Positions 1 through 5,313 of a DNA stretch of 5,870 bases are shown here, piece after piece. The number at the start of each line of letters is the position of its first letter. Position 1 is the stretch's first letter. A program made the translations under genes and the position numbers. This DNA comes from Novosphingobium sp. UBA1948 (lineage in GTDB: Bacteria > Pseudomonadota > Alphaproteobacteria > Sphingomonadales > Sphingomonadaceae). The notes under the pieces were generated by a model, which made no database searches, had not been told where the DNA came from, and saw only the letters and a list, made by a program, of their open reading frames with translations. Location of the stretch: assembly GCA_002336765.1 (NCBI GenBank), contig DDES01000009.1:309-6178 (forward strand), written 5' to 3'.

Positions 1-71
1 ACGCCGCGCGTCCACATCTTGATCGGCACGCCGCCATCGACATTGTGAAATTCGTAAGTGGTCTCAGCCAT
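1..71 (-). CDS. rtcB: Canonical RNA-splicing ligase RtcB, N-terminal fragment (cut by window edge)
   Basis: Only the first 23 codons are present; the gene runs off the left edge. The peptide has the RtcB N-terminal signature GGVPIKMWTRG, matching the start of E. coli RtcB (APVKMWTKGV). RtcB is a Mn2+- and GTP-dependent ligase that joins 3'-phosphate or 2',3'-cyclic-phosphate RNA ends to 5'-OH ends. In-frame ATGs exist at 95, 86 and 71. I chose 71 because GGGAGG lies 5 bases before it (83-78 on the minus strand). It is divergent from rtcR and downstream of a good sigma54 promoter, as in the E. coli rtcBA/rtcR locus. It is a different protein from the short RtcB paralogue at 3897-4997. The call rests on a short peptide plus context; whether rtcA or another repair gene follows cannot be seen. 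Confidence 0.85.
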   Translation of the reverse strand, partial: MAETTYEFHNVDGGVPIKMWTRG

Positions 72-164
72 CTCGGCCTCCCGCATGGTGATCATGGTGC
101 CGGTGACGCCACATTGGTAAGTCGCTGGCTACCCATGGCCAAATTCGCTGTCAGGGGCGGTCTG

Positions 165-192
165 GGGGCGGCCGGCCCATTCCGGCCACCCC
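165..192 (-). other. GC-rich stem-loop in predicted rtcB 5' leader
   Basis: Read on the minus strand, GGGGTGGCCGG (192-182) can pair with CCGGCCGCCCC (175-165) around a 6-base loop. This gives an 11-bp stem with one U-G wobble. It lies inside the roughly 160-nt leader between the predicted sigma54 start (about 233) and the rtcB start codon. No U-run follows it, so it is not a standard terminator. It may affect stability or translation of rtcB mRNA, or be a dispersed palindromic repeat; the sequence alone does not decide. Confidence 0.5.
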
Positions 193-243
193 GCTTGCCG
201 CTTACCTGCCGGGCTGTTCGACCGACCCGACGCAATACCCTTT

Positions 244-260
244 TGCAGATGGCGTGCCAG
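244..260 (-). promoter_or_regulatory. Sigma54 (-24/-12) promoter for rtcB
   Basis: Read on the minus strand, the site is TGGCACG (259-253), CCAT, then CTGCA (248-244). This compares with the consensus TGGCACGNNNNTTGCA, with one mismatch in the core. The GG and GC dinucleotides are exactly 12 bases apart. It points at rtcB and predicts a start near 233. The divergent neighbour encodes RtcR, a sigma54 activator, which makes the call strong. An imperfect palindrome GGCTG-TG-CAGCC (265-276) sits just upstream of the -24 element; its meaning is unknown. Confidence 0.85.
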
Positions 261-288
261 TTTTGGCTGTGCAGCCTTAGAAATCAAA

Positions 289-301
289 CATGTCATTGAT
301 A
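289..301 (-). promoter_or_regulatory. Possible IHF site
   Basis: On the minus strand TATCAA-TGAC-ATG matches the IHF core WATCAANNNNTTR at all but one position. It is flanked by AT-rich DNA, including the perfect palindrome at 308-319 (ATTTTTAAAAAT). It lies between the sigma54 promoter and the inverted repeat at 363-398, where DNA bending would be expected in an enhancer-dependent promoter. IHF cores are short and degenerate, so this is only suggestive. Confidence 0.4.
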
Positions 302-362
302 ATAAACATTTTTAAAAATCCTCTCGCAGTCGGATGCCGCAAGGGCCGTAGACAAGACTCGG

Positions 363-398
363 AAATTTGTATCTCAAAATATAAGCTGATATAAATTT
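363..398. promoter_or_regulatory. Inverted repeat, candidate RtcR binding site (enhancer/operator)
   Basis: AAATTTGTATC (363-373) and GATATAAATTT (388-398) are inverted copies matching at 10 of 11 positions, separated by 14 bases. Its centre is about 120 bp upstream of the -24 element of the rtcB sigma54 promoter, a usual distance for a bacterial enhancer. Its two arms cover the -35 and -10 hexamers proposed for rtcR, so a bound dimer could repress rtcR while activating rtcB. The repeat is seen directly; the identity of the protein that binds it is inferred. Confidence 0.5.
367..395 (+). promoter_or_regulatory. Probable sigma70-type promoter of rtcR
   Basis: TTGTAT (367-372) and TATAAA (390-395) are separated by 17 bases. 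The predicted start falls at about 401-403, right at the rtcR ATG at 404. This implies a leaderless or nearly leaderless mRNA, which agrees with the lack of any Shine-Dalgarno before the ATG. The -35 is weak and an alternative -10 (TATAAG, 380-385) is possible. Confidence 0.45.
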
Positions 399-403
399 CG
401 CGC

Positions 404-2008
404 ATGAAGCCAACCACGGTTATCAGCTTTCTTGGCTCCACGCTGGACGCCGCCAAGTTCGGCCCCTCGCGCTGGATGAAGTGGCGCCCATCGGTGGGCC
501 TGTGCATGCACGAGGATCTGCGGGTGGATCGTTTCGTGATGATCCATGGCAATCTGCACAGCCGCCTGGCCGACTATGTGACGCAGGACATTGCCGCCGT
601 CTCGCCCGAAACGCAGGTGGAGCGCCACGTGCTCGACTTCGCGGACGCCTGGGATTTCGAGGAGGTCTACGGCAAGCTGCTCGATTTCGCGCGGGGACTG
701 CCGCTGGACCCCGATGCCGAGGATGTGCTGGTCCACATCACCACCGGCACCCATGTCGCGCAGATCTGCCTGTTCCTGCTGACCGAGGCGCATTATCTGC
801 CGGGGCGCCTGCTCCAAACCCAGCCCAAACGAGGCGCGCCTGATGCAACAGGCACTTGGAACGTGATCGACCTCGATCTTTCGCGCTACGACAGCATTGC
901 CACGCGCTTTGCCAGTGAGAGCGCGGAAAGTTCCTCGTTCCTGAAATCGGGAATCGAGACGCGCAATGCCGCCTTCAATACGATGATCGACGAGATCGAG
1001 CAGGTGGCCAGCCGCACCCGCGCGCCGATCCTCCTGATGGGACCAACCGGTGCTGGCAAAAGCCAGCTCGCCCGCCGCATCTTCGAACTCAAGAAGCTGA
1101 AACGCCAGATGACGGGCAGCTTTGTCGAGGTCAACTGCGCCACCTTGCGCGGGGACAGCGCCATGTCGGCCCTGTTTGGCCACAAGAAGGGCGCGTTCAC
1201 CGGGGCGGCGGCTGATCGCGCCGGACTTTTACGGAGCGCCGATGGCGGGATGCTGTTCCTCGACGAAATCGGTGAACTGGGCCTGGACGAGCAGGCGATG
1301 ATCCTGCGCGCCATCGAGGGCAAGCGCTTCCTGCCCGTGGGCGCCGACAAGGAGGCCCAGAGCGAATTCCAGCTGATCGCAGGCACCAACCGCGATCTGG
1401 CAGCGTGCGTGGCGGCGGGCACGTTCCGCGAGGATCTCTACGCCCGCCTCAATCTCTGGACGTTCACGCTGCCCGGCCTGGCCGAGCGGCGCGAGGATAT
1501 CGCCCCCAACCTCGATTATGAATTGGACCGCCATGCCGAGCGCGAAGGCGAGCGGGTGACTTTCAACAAGGAGGCCCGCGCCGATTACCTCGCCTTCGCG
1601 CTGTCTCCTGCTGCGCGCTGGGCGGGCAATTTCCGCGACCTGGCGGCCAGCGTGACCCGCATGGCGACGTTTTCGCCCAAGGGGCGGATCGATGTTGCGG
1701 CGGTGGCCAAGGAAATCGAACGACTCAAGCGCCTGTGGGCCGATGGGGCCGTGACCAATGACGACGGGCTGGAACGCTGGCTATCGCCCGATGCGTTGGC
1801 CGATGTCGACCCGTTTGACCGGGTGCAACTGGCTTATGTCGTGGAGACTTGCGTATCCGCCCGCTCCCTGTCCGAAGCTGGCCGCACACTCTTTGCTGCC
1901 TCGCGCGAGAAGCGTGCCAGCACCAATGACGCTGACCGCCTGCGCAAATATCTGGCTCGGTTCGGGCTGGGGTGGGACGATTTCAAACGCGGCGGGCAGG
2001 CCCGCTAG
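404..2008 (+). CDS. rtcR: RtcR, sigma54-dependent activator of the RNA-repair operon
   Basis: 534 residues, close to E. coli RtcR (about 530) and collinear with it throughout. Residues 1-180 form the CARF-type sensor domain (SFLGSTLD at 8-15, HITTGTHVAQ at 111-120), thought to sense RNA-damage products. The AAA+ domain follows: Walker A GPTGAGKS 213-220, sigma54-contact loop GAFTGA 263-268, Walker B GGMLFLDE 281-288, sensor GTNRDL 327-332, and FREDLYARLN 341-350 with arginine-finger candidates. The C-terminus (about 488-525, SLSEAG...NDADRLRKYLARFGLGW) is the RtcR-type DNA-binding region. The start is forced: a stop codon at 392-394 is followed only by ATT, TCG and CGC before the ATG. There is no ribosome-binding site, so translation is probably leaderless. 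It is divergent from rtcB, and its stop overlaps that of the convergent dioxygenase gene. All catalytic motifs are intact. Confidence 0.97.
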   Translation: MKPTTVISFLGSTLDAAKFGPSRWMKWRPSVGLCMHEDLRVDRFVMIHGNLHSRLADYVTQDIAAVSPETQVERHVLDFADAWDFEEVYGKLLDFARGLPLDPDAEDVLVHITTGTHVAQICLFLLTEAHYLPGRLLQTQPKRGAPDATGTWNVIDLDLSRYDSIATRFASESAESSSFLKSGIETRNAAFNTMIDEIEQVASRTRAPILLMGPTGAGKSQLARRIFELKKLKRQMTGSFVEVNCATLRGDSAMSALFGHKKGAFTGAAADRAGLLRSADGGMLFLDEIGELGLDEQAMILRAIEGKRFLPVGADKEAQSEFQLIAGTNRDLAACVAAGTFREDLYARLNLWTFTLPGLAERREDIAPNLDYELDRHAEREGERVTFNKEARADYLAFALSPAARWAGNFRDLAASVTRMATFSPKGRIDVAAVAKEIERLKRLWADGAVTNDDGLERWLSPDALADVDPFDRVQLAYVVETCVSARSLSEAGRTLFAASREKRASTNDADRLRKYLARFGLGWDDFKRGGQAR

Positions 2009-2691
2009 ACGCCCAGCCACTCCAGCCCGCCTGGCAAATCGTCCACGCTGAAATCCACCTGAAGCACGCGGCGATGCGTGGGCCGGCTGGCCGCTTCCGA
2101 GGCGTGCAGGATCGGCGTGGAATAAGCCCAGATGTCTCCCGCCCGGGCAAGACAAGCGGCAATGCCACACGCTGCGACCACTTGCGCCACTGAACTTTCC
2201 GGCACGCGCCCGCAGCGGTGCGACCCAGGGGCGATCAACAGCGGGGCATTGCTTGCCGGCACATCATCGAAATGAACACGCAGTGTCACCATGCGCGAAA
2301 GCAACTCTATGGGCGGGGCAACATGATGCAGGCCCGCCTTGATCGACCATGGCCCAAATCCCACGACCTCGATCTTCTGCTGGACGCAAATGGTACGGTC
2401 CTGGTGCCAGCCCAAAGACCAATTGGTGGTCGCGCTTTTATCGAACAGAATGGCCCGGACCGGCTTGGCCGCAGCGCCAAGGACCTTACTTGCGATGGCG
2501 CCGATCGAGCGGTCCGGCATAAGAAATTCGCGCAAGGCGGGCATGCCGCGAACGCGGATGCCAGCCTGATCGGGTGGCAGACCCGCCAGCACGACATTCA
2601 AATCCGGCAGCATAGCCAAGGCTGCCTCTGGAAAGAGCTCCGCGCCGTGTTCGGTAAGACGCAAACGATCGGTCGTGTTTACGCCAGCCAC
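2005..2691 (-). CDS. Phytanoyl-CoA dioxygenase-like Fe(II)/2-oxoglutarate oxygenase
   Basis: 228 residues from a GTG at 2691; the TAG stop shares CTAG with the rtcR stop. The PhyH-type facial triad is visible: WHQD gives H96 and D98, and the distal histidine is H196 in PILHAS. Arginines R207/R208 (THRRVLQVDF) suit 2-oxoglutarate binding. LTEHGAELF near the N-terminus resembles family starts. The frame stays open upstream to 2958, but that part lies inside the HD gene, so the GTG overlapping the HD stop (13-base overlap, AAGG just upstream) is preferred. Family members hydroxylate small molecules, natural products and sometimes macromolecules. The substrate here is unknown, and I do not infer phytanoyl-CoA. 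Last gene of the rtcB2 run and probably translationally coupled. The fold call is firm; the exact start is less so. Confidence 0.82.
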   Translation of the reverse strand: MAGVNTTDRLRLTEHGAELFPEAALAMLPDLNVVLAGLPPDQAGIRVRGMPALREFLMPDRSIGAIASKVLGAAAKPVRAILFDKSATTNWSLGWHQDRTICVQQKIEVVGFGPWSIKAGLHHVAPPIELLSRMVTLRVHFDDVPASNAPLLIAPGSHRCGRVPESSVAQVVAACGIAACLARAGDIWAYSTPILHASEAASRPTHRRVLQVDFSVDDLPGGLEWLGV

Positions 2692-3221
2692 TTGGCCTTG
2701 CCCCGTTCCACCTCCGCCTGTGCGAGGCGCAACAGCGCCGGGTCGCCTTCGGTCAGCACCTCCAGCAGGCTGGGAATCTCGCGCAGATAGACCCGCGCAA
2801 AGCCATCGCCGTGTTCGACGATCGAGAGCGTGTTGGAAATCACATCGGCGAGTTTGACGGTCTTCATCTCGGCCGGGGCCTGGGCCAGGTGCGCGCGGTC
2901 GATGGCCTTGCGGATTGCCCGATTGCCATCTGTCGGACGGCTTACATCGGTTAGCCATGCCACCCCATGTACGATGTCATCGCCAAACGCAGCGCGCACA
3001 TCCTCGATGCTCGCTGCAGTATCCTCGACCACGTCATGAAGCAGCGCTGCCGCAATCATCGTGGGCGTTCCATCGACGTCTGCCACCGTTCGTGCCACCT
3101 CCAGGCAGTGCAGCACATAGGGTTCACCCGTGTATTTGCGCTGCTGGTTGCCATGCATGCGCGTGGCGAAGGCGCAGGCATCGAGAAGGAGCGGCACGGC
3201 GGCAAGGTCTTGGAACAACAA
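2679..3221 (-). CDS. HD-domain hydrolase, RelA/SpoT-Mesh1 (alarmone hydrolase) type
   Basis: 180 residues, the size of single-domain small alarmone hydrolases. The metal-site motifs are in order: QRKYTGEPYVLH with H38, LLHDVVEDT with H62-D63 and E66-D67, and TVKLADVISN with D126 and N130. These match the Mn2+ ligand pattern of Mesh1/SpoT hydrolases, which remove the 3'-pyrophosphate of (p)ppGpp. There is no synthetase, TGS or ACT domain. The start is a TTG at 3221 (second TTG at 3218), with GGAG about 8 bases upstream; an in-frame TGA at 3242-3240 rules out an earlier start. It lies 55 bases after prfH across a strong stem-loop and overlaps the dioxygenase gene. HD enzymes also act on other nucleotides, so the (p)ppGpp substrate is a family-based inference. 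Confidence 0.85.
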   Translation of the reverse strand: MLFQDLAAVPLLLDACAFATRMHGNQQRKYTGEPYVLHCLEVARTVADVDGTPTMIAAALLHDVVEDTAASIEDVRAAFGDDIVHGVAWLTDVSRPTDGNRAIRKAIDRAHLAQAPAEMKTVKLADVISNTLSIVEHGDGFARVYLREIPSLLEVLTEGDPALLRLAQAEVERGKAKWLA

Positions 3222-3240
3222 TCCGATCTCTCCGGAAGAT

Positions 3241-3268
3241 CAGTGGGTGAGCGCCAGCCCACCCACTG
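3241..3268 (-). other. Strong stem-loop between prfH and the HD gene
   Basis: Read on the minus strand, CAGTGGGTGGGC (3268-3257) pairs with GCTCACCCACTG (3252-3241) around a TGGC tetraloop. The stem is 12 bp with one G-U pair. It begins 8 bases after the prfH stop and ends just before the Shine-Dalgarno of the HD gene (GGAG, 3235-3232). The following bases (ATCTTCCGG) are not a U-run, so it is not a clear Rho-independent terminator. It could slow polymerase, protect the upstream rtcB2-prfH mRNA, or set lower expression of the downstream pair. Confidence 0.6.
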
Positions 3269-3276
3269 CTGCTGGT

Positions 3277-3900
3277 TCAGGCCGATCTTAACTGAAACCG
3301 CTCGCCGGCATAGACCCTCACCGCATTGCCACGTTGCAGATCCTGTTGGACATGCCATTGCGCTCGGCGCCCGTCGCCTCTGGCCTGCTGGTGTCGCTCC
3401 TGCAGCATGATCGCCAGTTTCAGCCGCGCCAGCTTGCGGTTGGCGTGCTGCGAGCGCTGCTCCTGCGCCATGGCGACAAGGCCGCTTGGCCGGTGCGTTG
3501 CCCGCACTGCACTGTCGGTCTTGTTGACATGCTGGCCGCCCGGCCCGCTGGCGCGCTTCACCTGATAATCGATATCCTCCTCTTTCAGATCGATCATCTC
3601 GTCAGGCGTGGGCGCCAAGGATACGCCAACGAACCAGTTGCGCCGCTTGTGGGTGGGACGAAAGGGACTGTTGCCGATCCATTGGTTGGTACCGATGCGC
3701 TGGGCGGCGAAGGCGGCCGATCCCTCGCCCGCGATGCGGAGCAGGATGGAAGCTGAAAACTCCTCCGCCCCATCCAGCGACTCGCATTTCAGCCCCTCGG
3801 CCTTGGCCTCTCGCGCAAACGCACGCGCCAATCCCGCCACCACCCAGCGGCATTCCTGCGGGCCTTTGCCCGCCGTGATGTGGAGGATGACCTCGCTCAT
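3277..3900 (-). CDS. prfH: PrfH, release-factor homologue for damaged ribosomes
   Basis: 207 residues, far shorter than RF1/RF2 (about 350-365). The peptidyl-tRNA hydrolysis motif GGQ is at 121-123, within RASGPGGQHVNKT (116-128). The PrfH-type block GTNQWIGNSPFRPTHKRRNW is at 70-89. The N-terminal release-factor domain 1 is absent. In E. coli, PrfH works with RtcB2: it recognises ribosomes cut in the 16S rRNA decoding centre (for example by colicin E3) and releases the nascent chain so that the rRNA can be religated. Its ATG overlaps the rtcB2 stop as ATGA, with GAGG a few bases upstream, indicating translational coupling. The lysine- and arginine-rich C-terminal part (about 145-207) suits rRNA contact. 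Motifs are intact, so it is probably functional. Confidence 0.95.
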   Translation of the reverse strand: MSEVILHITAGKGPQECRWVVAGLARAFAREAKAEGLKCESLDGAEEFSASILLRIAGEGSAAFAAQRIGTNQWIGNSPFRPTHKRRNWFVGVSLAPTPDEMIDLKEEDIDYQVKRASGPGGQHVNKTDSAVRATHRPSGLVAMAQEQRSQHANRKLARLKLAIMLQERHQQARGDGRRAQWHVQQDLQRGNAVRVYAGERFQLRSA

Positions 3901-4997
3901 GCTGCCCTCGTCTTATAGCTGAGCAGGGGGCGCAGCTTGGCGATCACGCGGATCAACCCAGCGCGTTCCAGATCGGCGATGACCATGCCGATGTCCTTGT
4001 AGGCGTCGGGCGCTTCTTCGAAGATCAGGCGGCGATCTTCGCAGATCACTTGGCTACCCAGCGCGGTGCGTTGCAGATCCGCGGCTTTGAAGCGGCGCGA
4101 AAGGCGCGCGTGGGCGTCTTTTCGGCTCCACTTGCGGCCCGCGCCATGCGCCAGCGAATAAAGCGCATGATCGGCTGCTTCCACGACGGGTTCGACCAGA
4201 TAGCTGAAATCGCCACGCGAGCCAGGGATGGTCACCAGCCCGCGATCGGCCGGTGCCGCCCCCTTGCGGTGCAGCCACCCGCCCTGGTGCGGCGTCACGC
4301 TGTTGTGGCAGATATCCAATACGCAATGACCACCAAACCCGAGGCTCTCGCAAAAGCGCTGGGCGATGACTTGGCGGTTGAGGATGGCCCATGCCAACGC
4401 GGCATCATGCTCGGCCAGATAGGCTTTCGCCTTGGCATAGCCCGCAGGGATGCCTGCGCGTGCTTCGGCTTGGCGGTGCGCCTGCAGGATCGCTTGTCCT
4501 AACCCGCGCGAGCCACTGTGAACCATCATCCACACGCGGTCATGACGCAAGCCCAAGTCGCCAAAGCGGGCCTCGTCGGCAATGGCTTCGATGCGCTGGA
4601 ATTCGACGAAGTGGTTGCCACCACCAATCGTGCCCAGCGCCGGACTGGCAAGATGCTGCGGGAGTCCAACCTCGGCGAGAGCCGCAGCATGATCACCGGC
4701 CCAAGGCGCGTCGAGCCCGTGCAACTTGCGTTCGACCGAACCGAGGCGAAACTTGCGGACGAGGCAGTCGGTTTCCCACAAGGCCATGCCGCAACCGATG
4801 TCGCTGCCGACAAGATGCGGCCAAACGTGGCTTGGCGACCAGAAGGCCGCGCCCACGGCGATGCCATTGCCCGCATGCAGATCGGGCAGGCCGACAATGC
4901 GCGCCATCCCGTCATAGCGCGCACAGGCTTCGAGTTGATCAAGCGCCAAGGGATCAAACCGCGCCGGATCGGTGGCAATCAGGGTGATCGCGCTCAT
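3897..4997 (-). CDS. rtcB2: RtcB2, RtcB-family RNA ligase paired with PrfH
   Basis: 366 residues, shorter than canonical RtcB (about 408). The active site is complete: PDLHAG 38-43, SDIGCG 65-70 (D66, C69), GGGNHF 125-130 (H129), VHSGSRG 159-165 (H160) and H231-N232 as Mn2+ ligands. HRKGA 243-247 follows, then HGAGR 284-288, whose H284 corresponds to the histidine that receives GMP from GTP. The RtcB2-PrfH pair is known to religate 16S rRNA cut at the decoding centre. The ATG at 4997 has an excellent ribosome-binding site, GAGGTGG (5010-5004), 6 bases upstream. The stop overlaps the prfH start by 4 bases. It is first in the minus-strand run, and a second, canonical rtcB lies at the left end of the window. 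No sigma54 promoter was found upstream, so its control seems separate from RtcR. Confidence 0.96.
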   Translation of the reverse strand: MSAITLIATDPARFDPLALDQLEACARYDGMARIVGLPDLHAGNGIAVGAAFWSPSHVWPHLVGSDIGCGMALWETDCLVRKFRLGSVERKLHGLDAPWAGDHAAALAEVGLPQHLASPALGTIGGGNHFVEFQRIEAIADEARFGDLGLRHDRVWMMVHSGSRGLGQAILQAHRQAEARAGIPAGYAKAKAYLAEHDAALAWAILNRQVIAQRFCESLGFGGHCVLDICHNSVTPHQGGWLHRKGAAPADRGLVTIPGSRGDFSYLVEPVVEAADHALYSLAHGAGRKWSRKDAHARLSRRFKAADLQRTALGSQVICEDRRLIFEEAPDAYKDIGMVIADLERAGLIRVIAKLRPLLSYKTRAA

Positions 4998-5091
4998 TGC
5001 GCACCACCTCGGCCAAGGTTTGGGCCTGAGTAAAAAGCAACAAGGATAGCGATGTCGGTAAAATCAGCGGCGCGATGGCCGCAAGAAACAA

Positions 5092-5193
5092 TCAGGCGAA
5101 ACGGTTCGCCCGCGATGGAATTGCCCATGCAATCTGTTCCTGAACACAGGGAAAAAAGAAGTGATGTGTGGTGCGGGCGAATGCTGCGCGCAT
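5092..5193 (-). CDS. Possible 33-residue leader peptide upstream of rtcB2
   Basis: A short open frame starts with ATG at 5193 behind a near-perfect Shine-Dalgarno AAAGGAG (5206-5200), 6 bases before the ATG. That is stronger than the signal of most genes here. The peptide contains HHFFFP (residues 10-15), reminiscent of amino-acid attenuator leaders, and ends at a TGA next to a small stem-loop. It lies about 95 bases before rtcB2 on the same strand. I recognise no homologue. It may be a regulatory leader, a small protein or a chance frame. Confidence 0.35.
   Translation of the reverse strand: MRAAFARTTHHFFFPCVQEQIAWAIPSRANRFA
5095..5110 (-). other. Small stem-loop at the end of the candidate leader ORF
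   Basis: GGCGAA-CCGT-TTCGCC on the minus strand is a perfect 6-bp stem with a 4-base loop. It covers the last codons of the 33-codon frame and is followed directly by its TGA and a T-rich stretch (TGATTGTTTCTT). It resembles a weak terminator or attenuator between the leader and rtcB2. The stem is short and the U-tract broken, so function is uncertain. Confidence 0.35.
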
Positions 5194-5242
5194 GGTCTTC
5201 TCCTTTCCTTGTGCGAGAACAGGCCAAACTTGGCTGGTGGTG

Positions 5243-5271
5243 GCGATAGTTCGGATTGACCTGCTCGGCAA
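5243..5271 (-). promoter_or_regulatory. Weak sigma70-type promoter candidate for the rtcB2 run
   Basis: On the minus strand TTGCCG (5271-5266), 17 bases, then TATCGC (5248-5243). The -10 matches consensus in only three positions. A start near 5236 would precede the candidate leader Shine-Dalgarno by about 30 bases. This is a best guess for a promoter that must exist somewhere in 4998-5313. Confidence 0.25.
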
Positions 5272-5284
5272 GTCGCCCAAACAT
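5256..5284 (+). promoter_or_regulatory. Promoter candidate for the phosphatase-like gene
   Basis: TTGACC (5256-5261) matches the -35 consensus at five of six positions. It is followed after 17 bases by AAACAT (5279-5284), which keeps the conserved second and last bases of the -10. The predicted start is near 5291, about 23 bases before the TTG start codon. It overlaps the divergent candidate for the rtcB2 run. Confidence 0.35.
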
Positions 5285-5313
5285 GCGCCCGCGATTTTTA
5301 TCCGGAGCGTTGC

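Noticed and set aside
374..1183. 269-codon open frame antisense to the start of rtcR
   Set aside because: It lies opposite the well-conserved CARF and AAA+ coding sequence and shows no recognisable domain. Long antisense frames are common in GC-rich genes.
2692..2958. N-terminal extension of the dioxygenase frame up to an ATG at 2958
   Set aside because: This part lies wholly within the HD hydrolase gene in another frame and is of low-complexity Arg/Gly/Pro character. The GTG at 2691 gives a normal family start.
4050..4502. Plus-strand open frames opposite rtcB2, including the longer ones to about 5030
   Set aside because: They are shadows of the strongly conserved RtcB2 active-site coding sequence on the other strand.
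5001..5015. TGGC...GTGC on the minus strand with sigma54-like 12-base spacing just before rtcB2
   Set aside because: It overlaps the rtcB2 Shine-Dalgarno, and the predicted transcript start would fall inside the coding region. The -12 element is also off consensus.
5081..5096. TTGC-type -12 element in the rtcB2 upstream gap
   Set aside because: The matching -24 position reads CTGATT and lacks the required GG, so it does not qualify as a sigma54 promoter.
5294..5302. ATTTTTATC resembling one arm of the rtcR-region inverted repeat
   Set aside because: It matches only about 8 of 11 positions and has no second arm at the right spacing.
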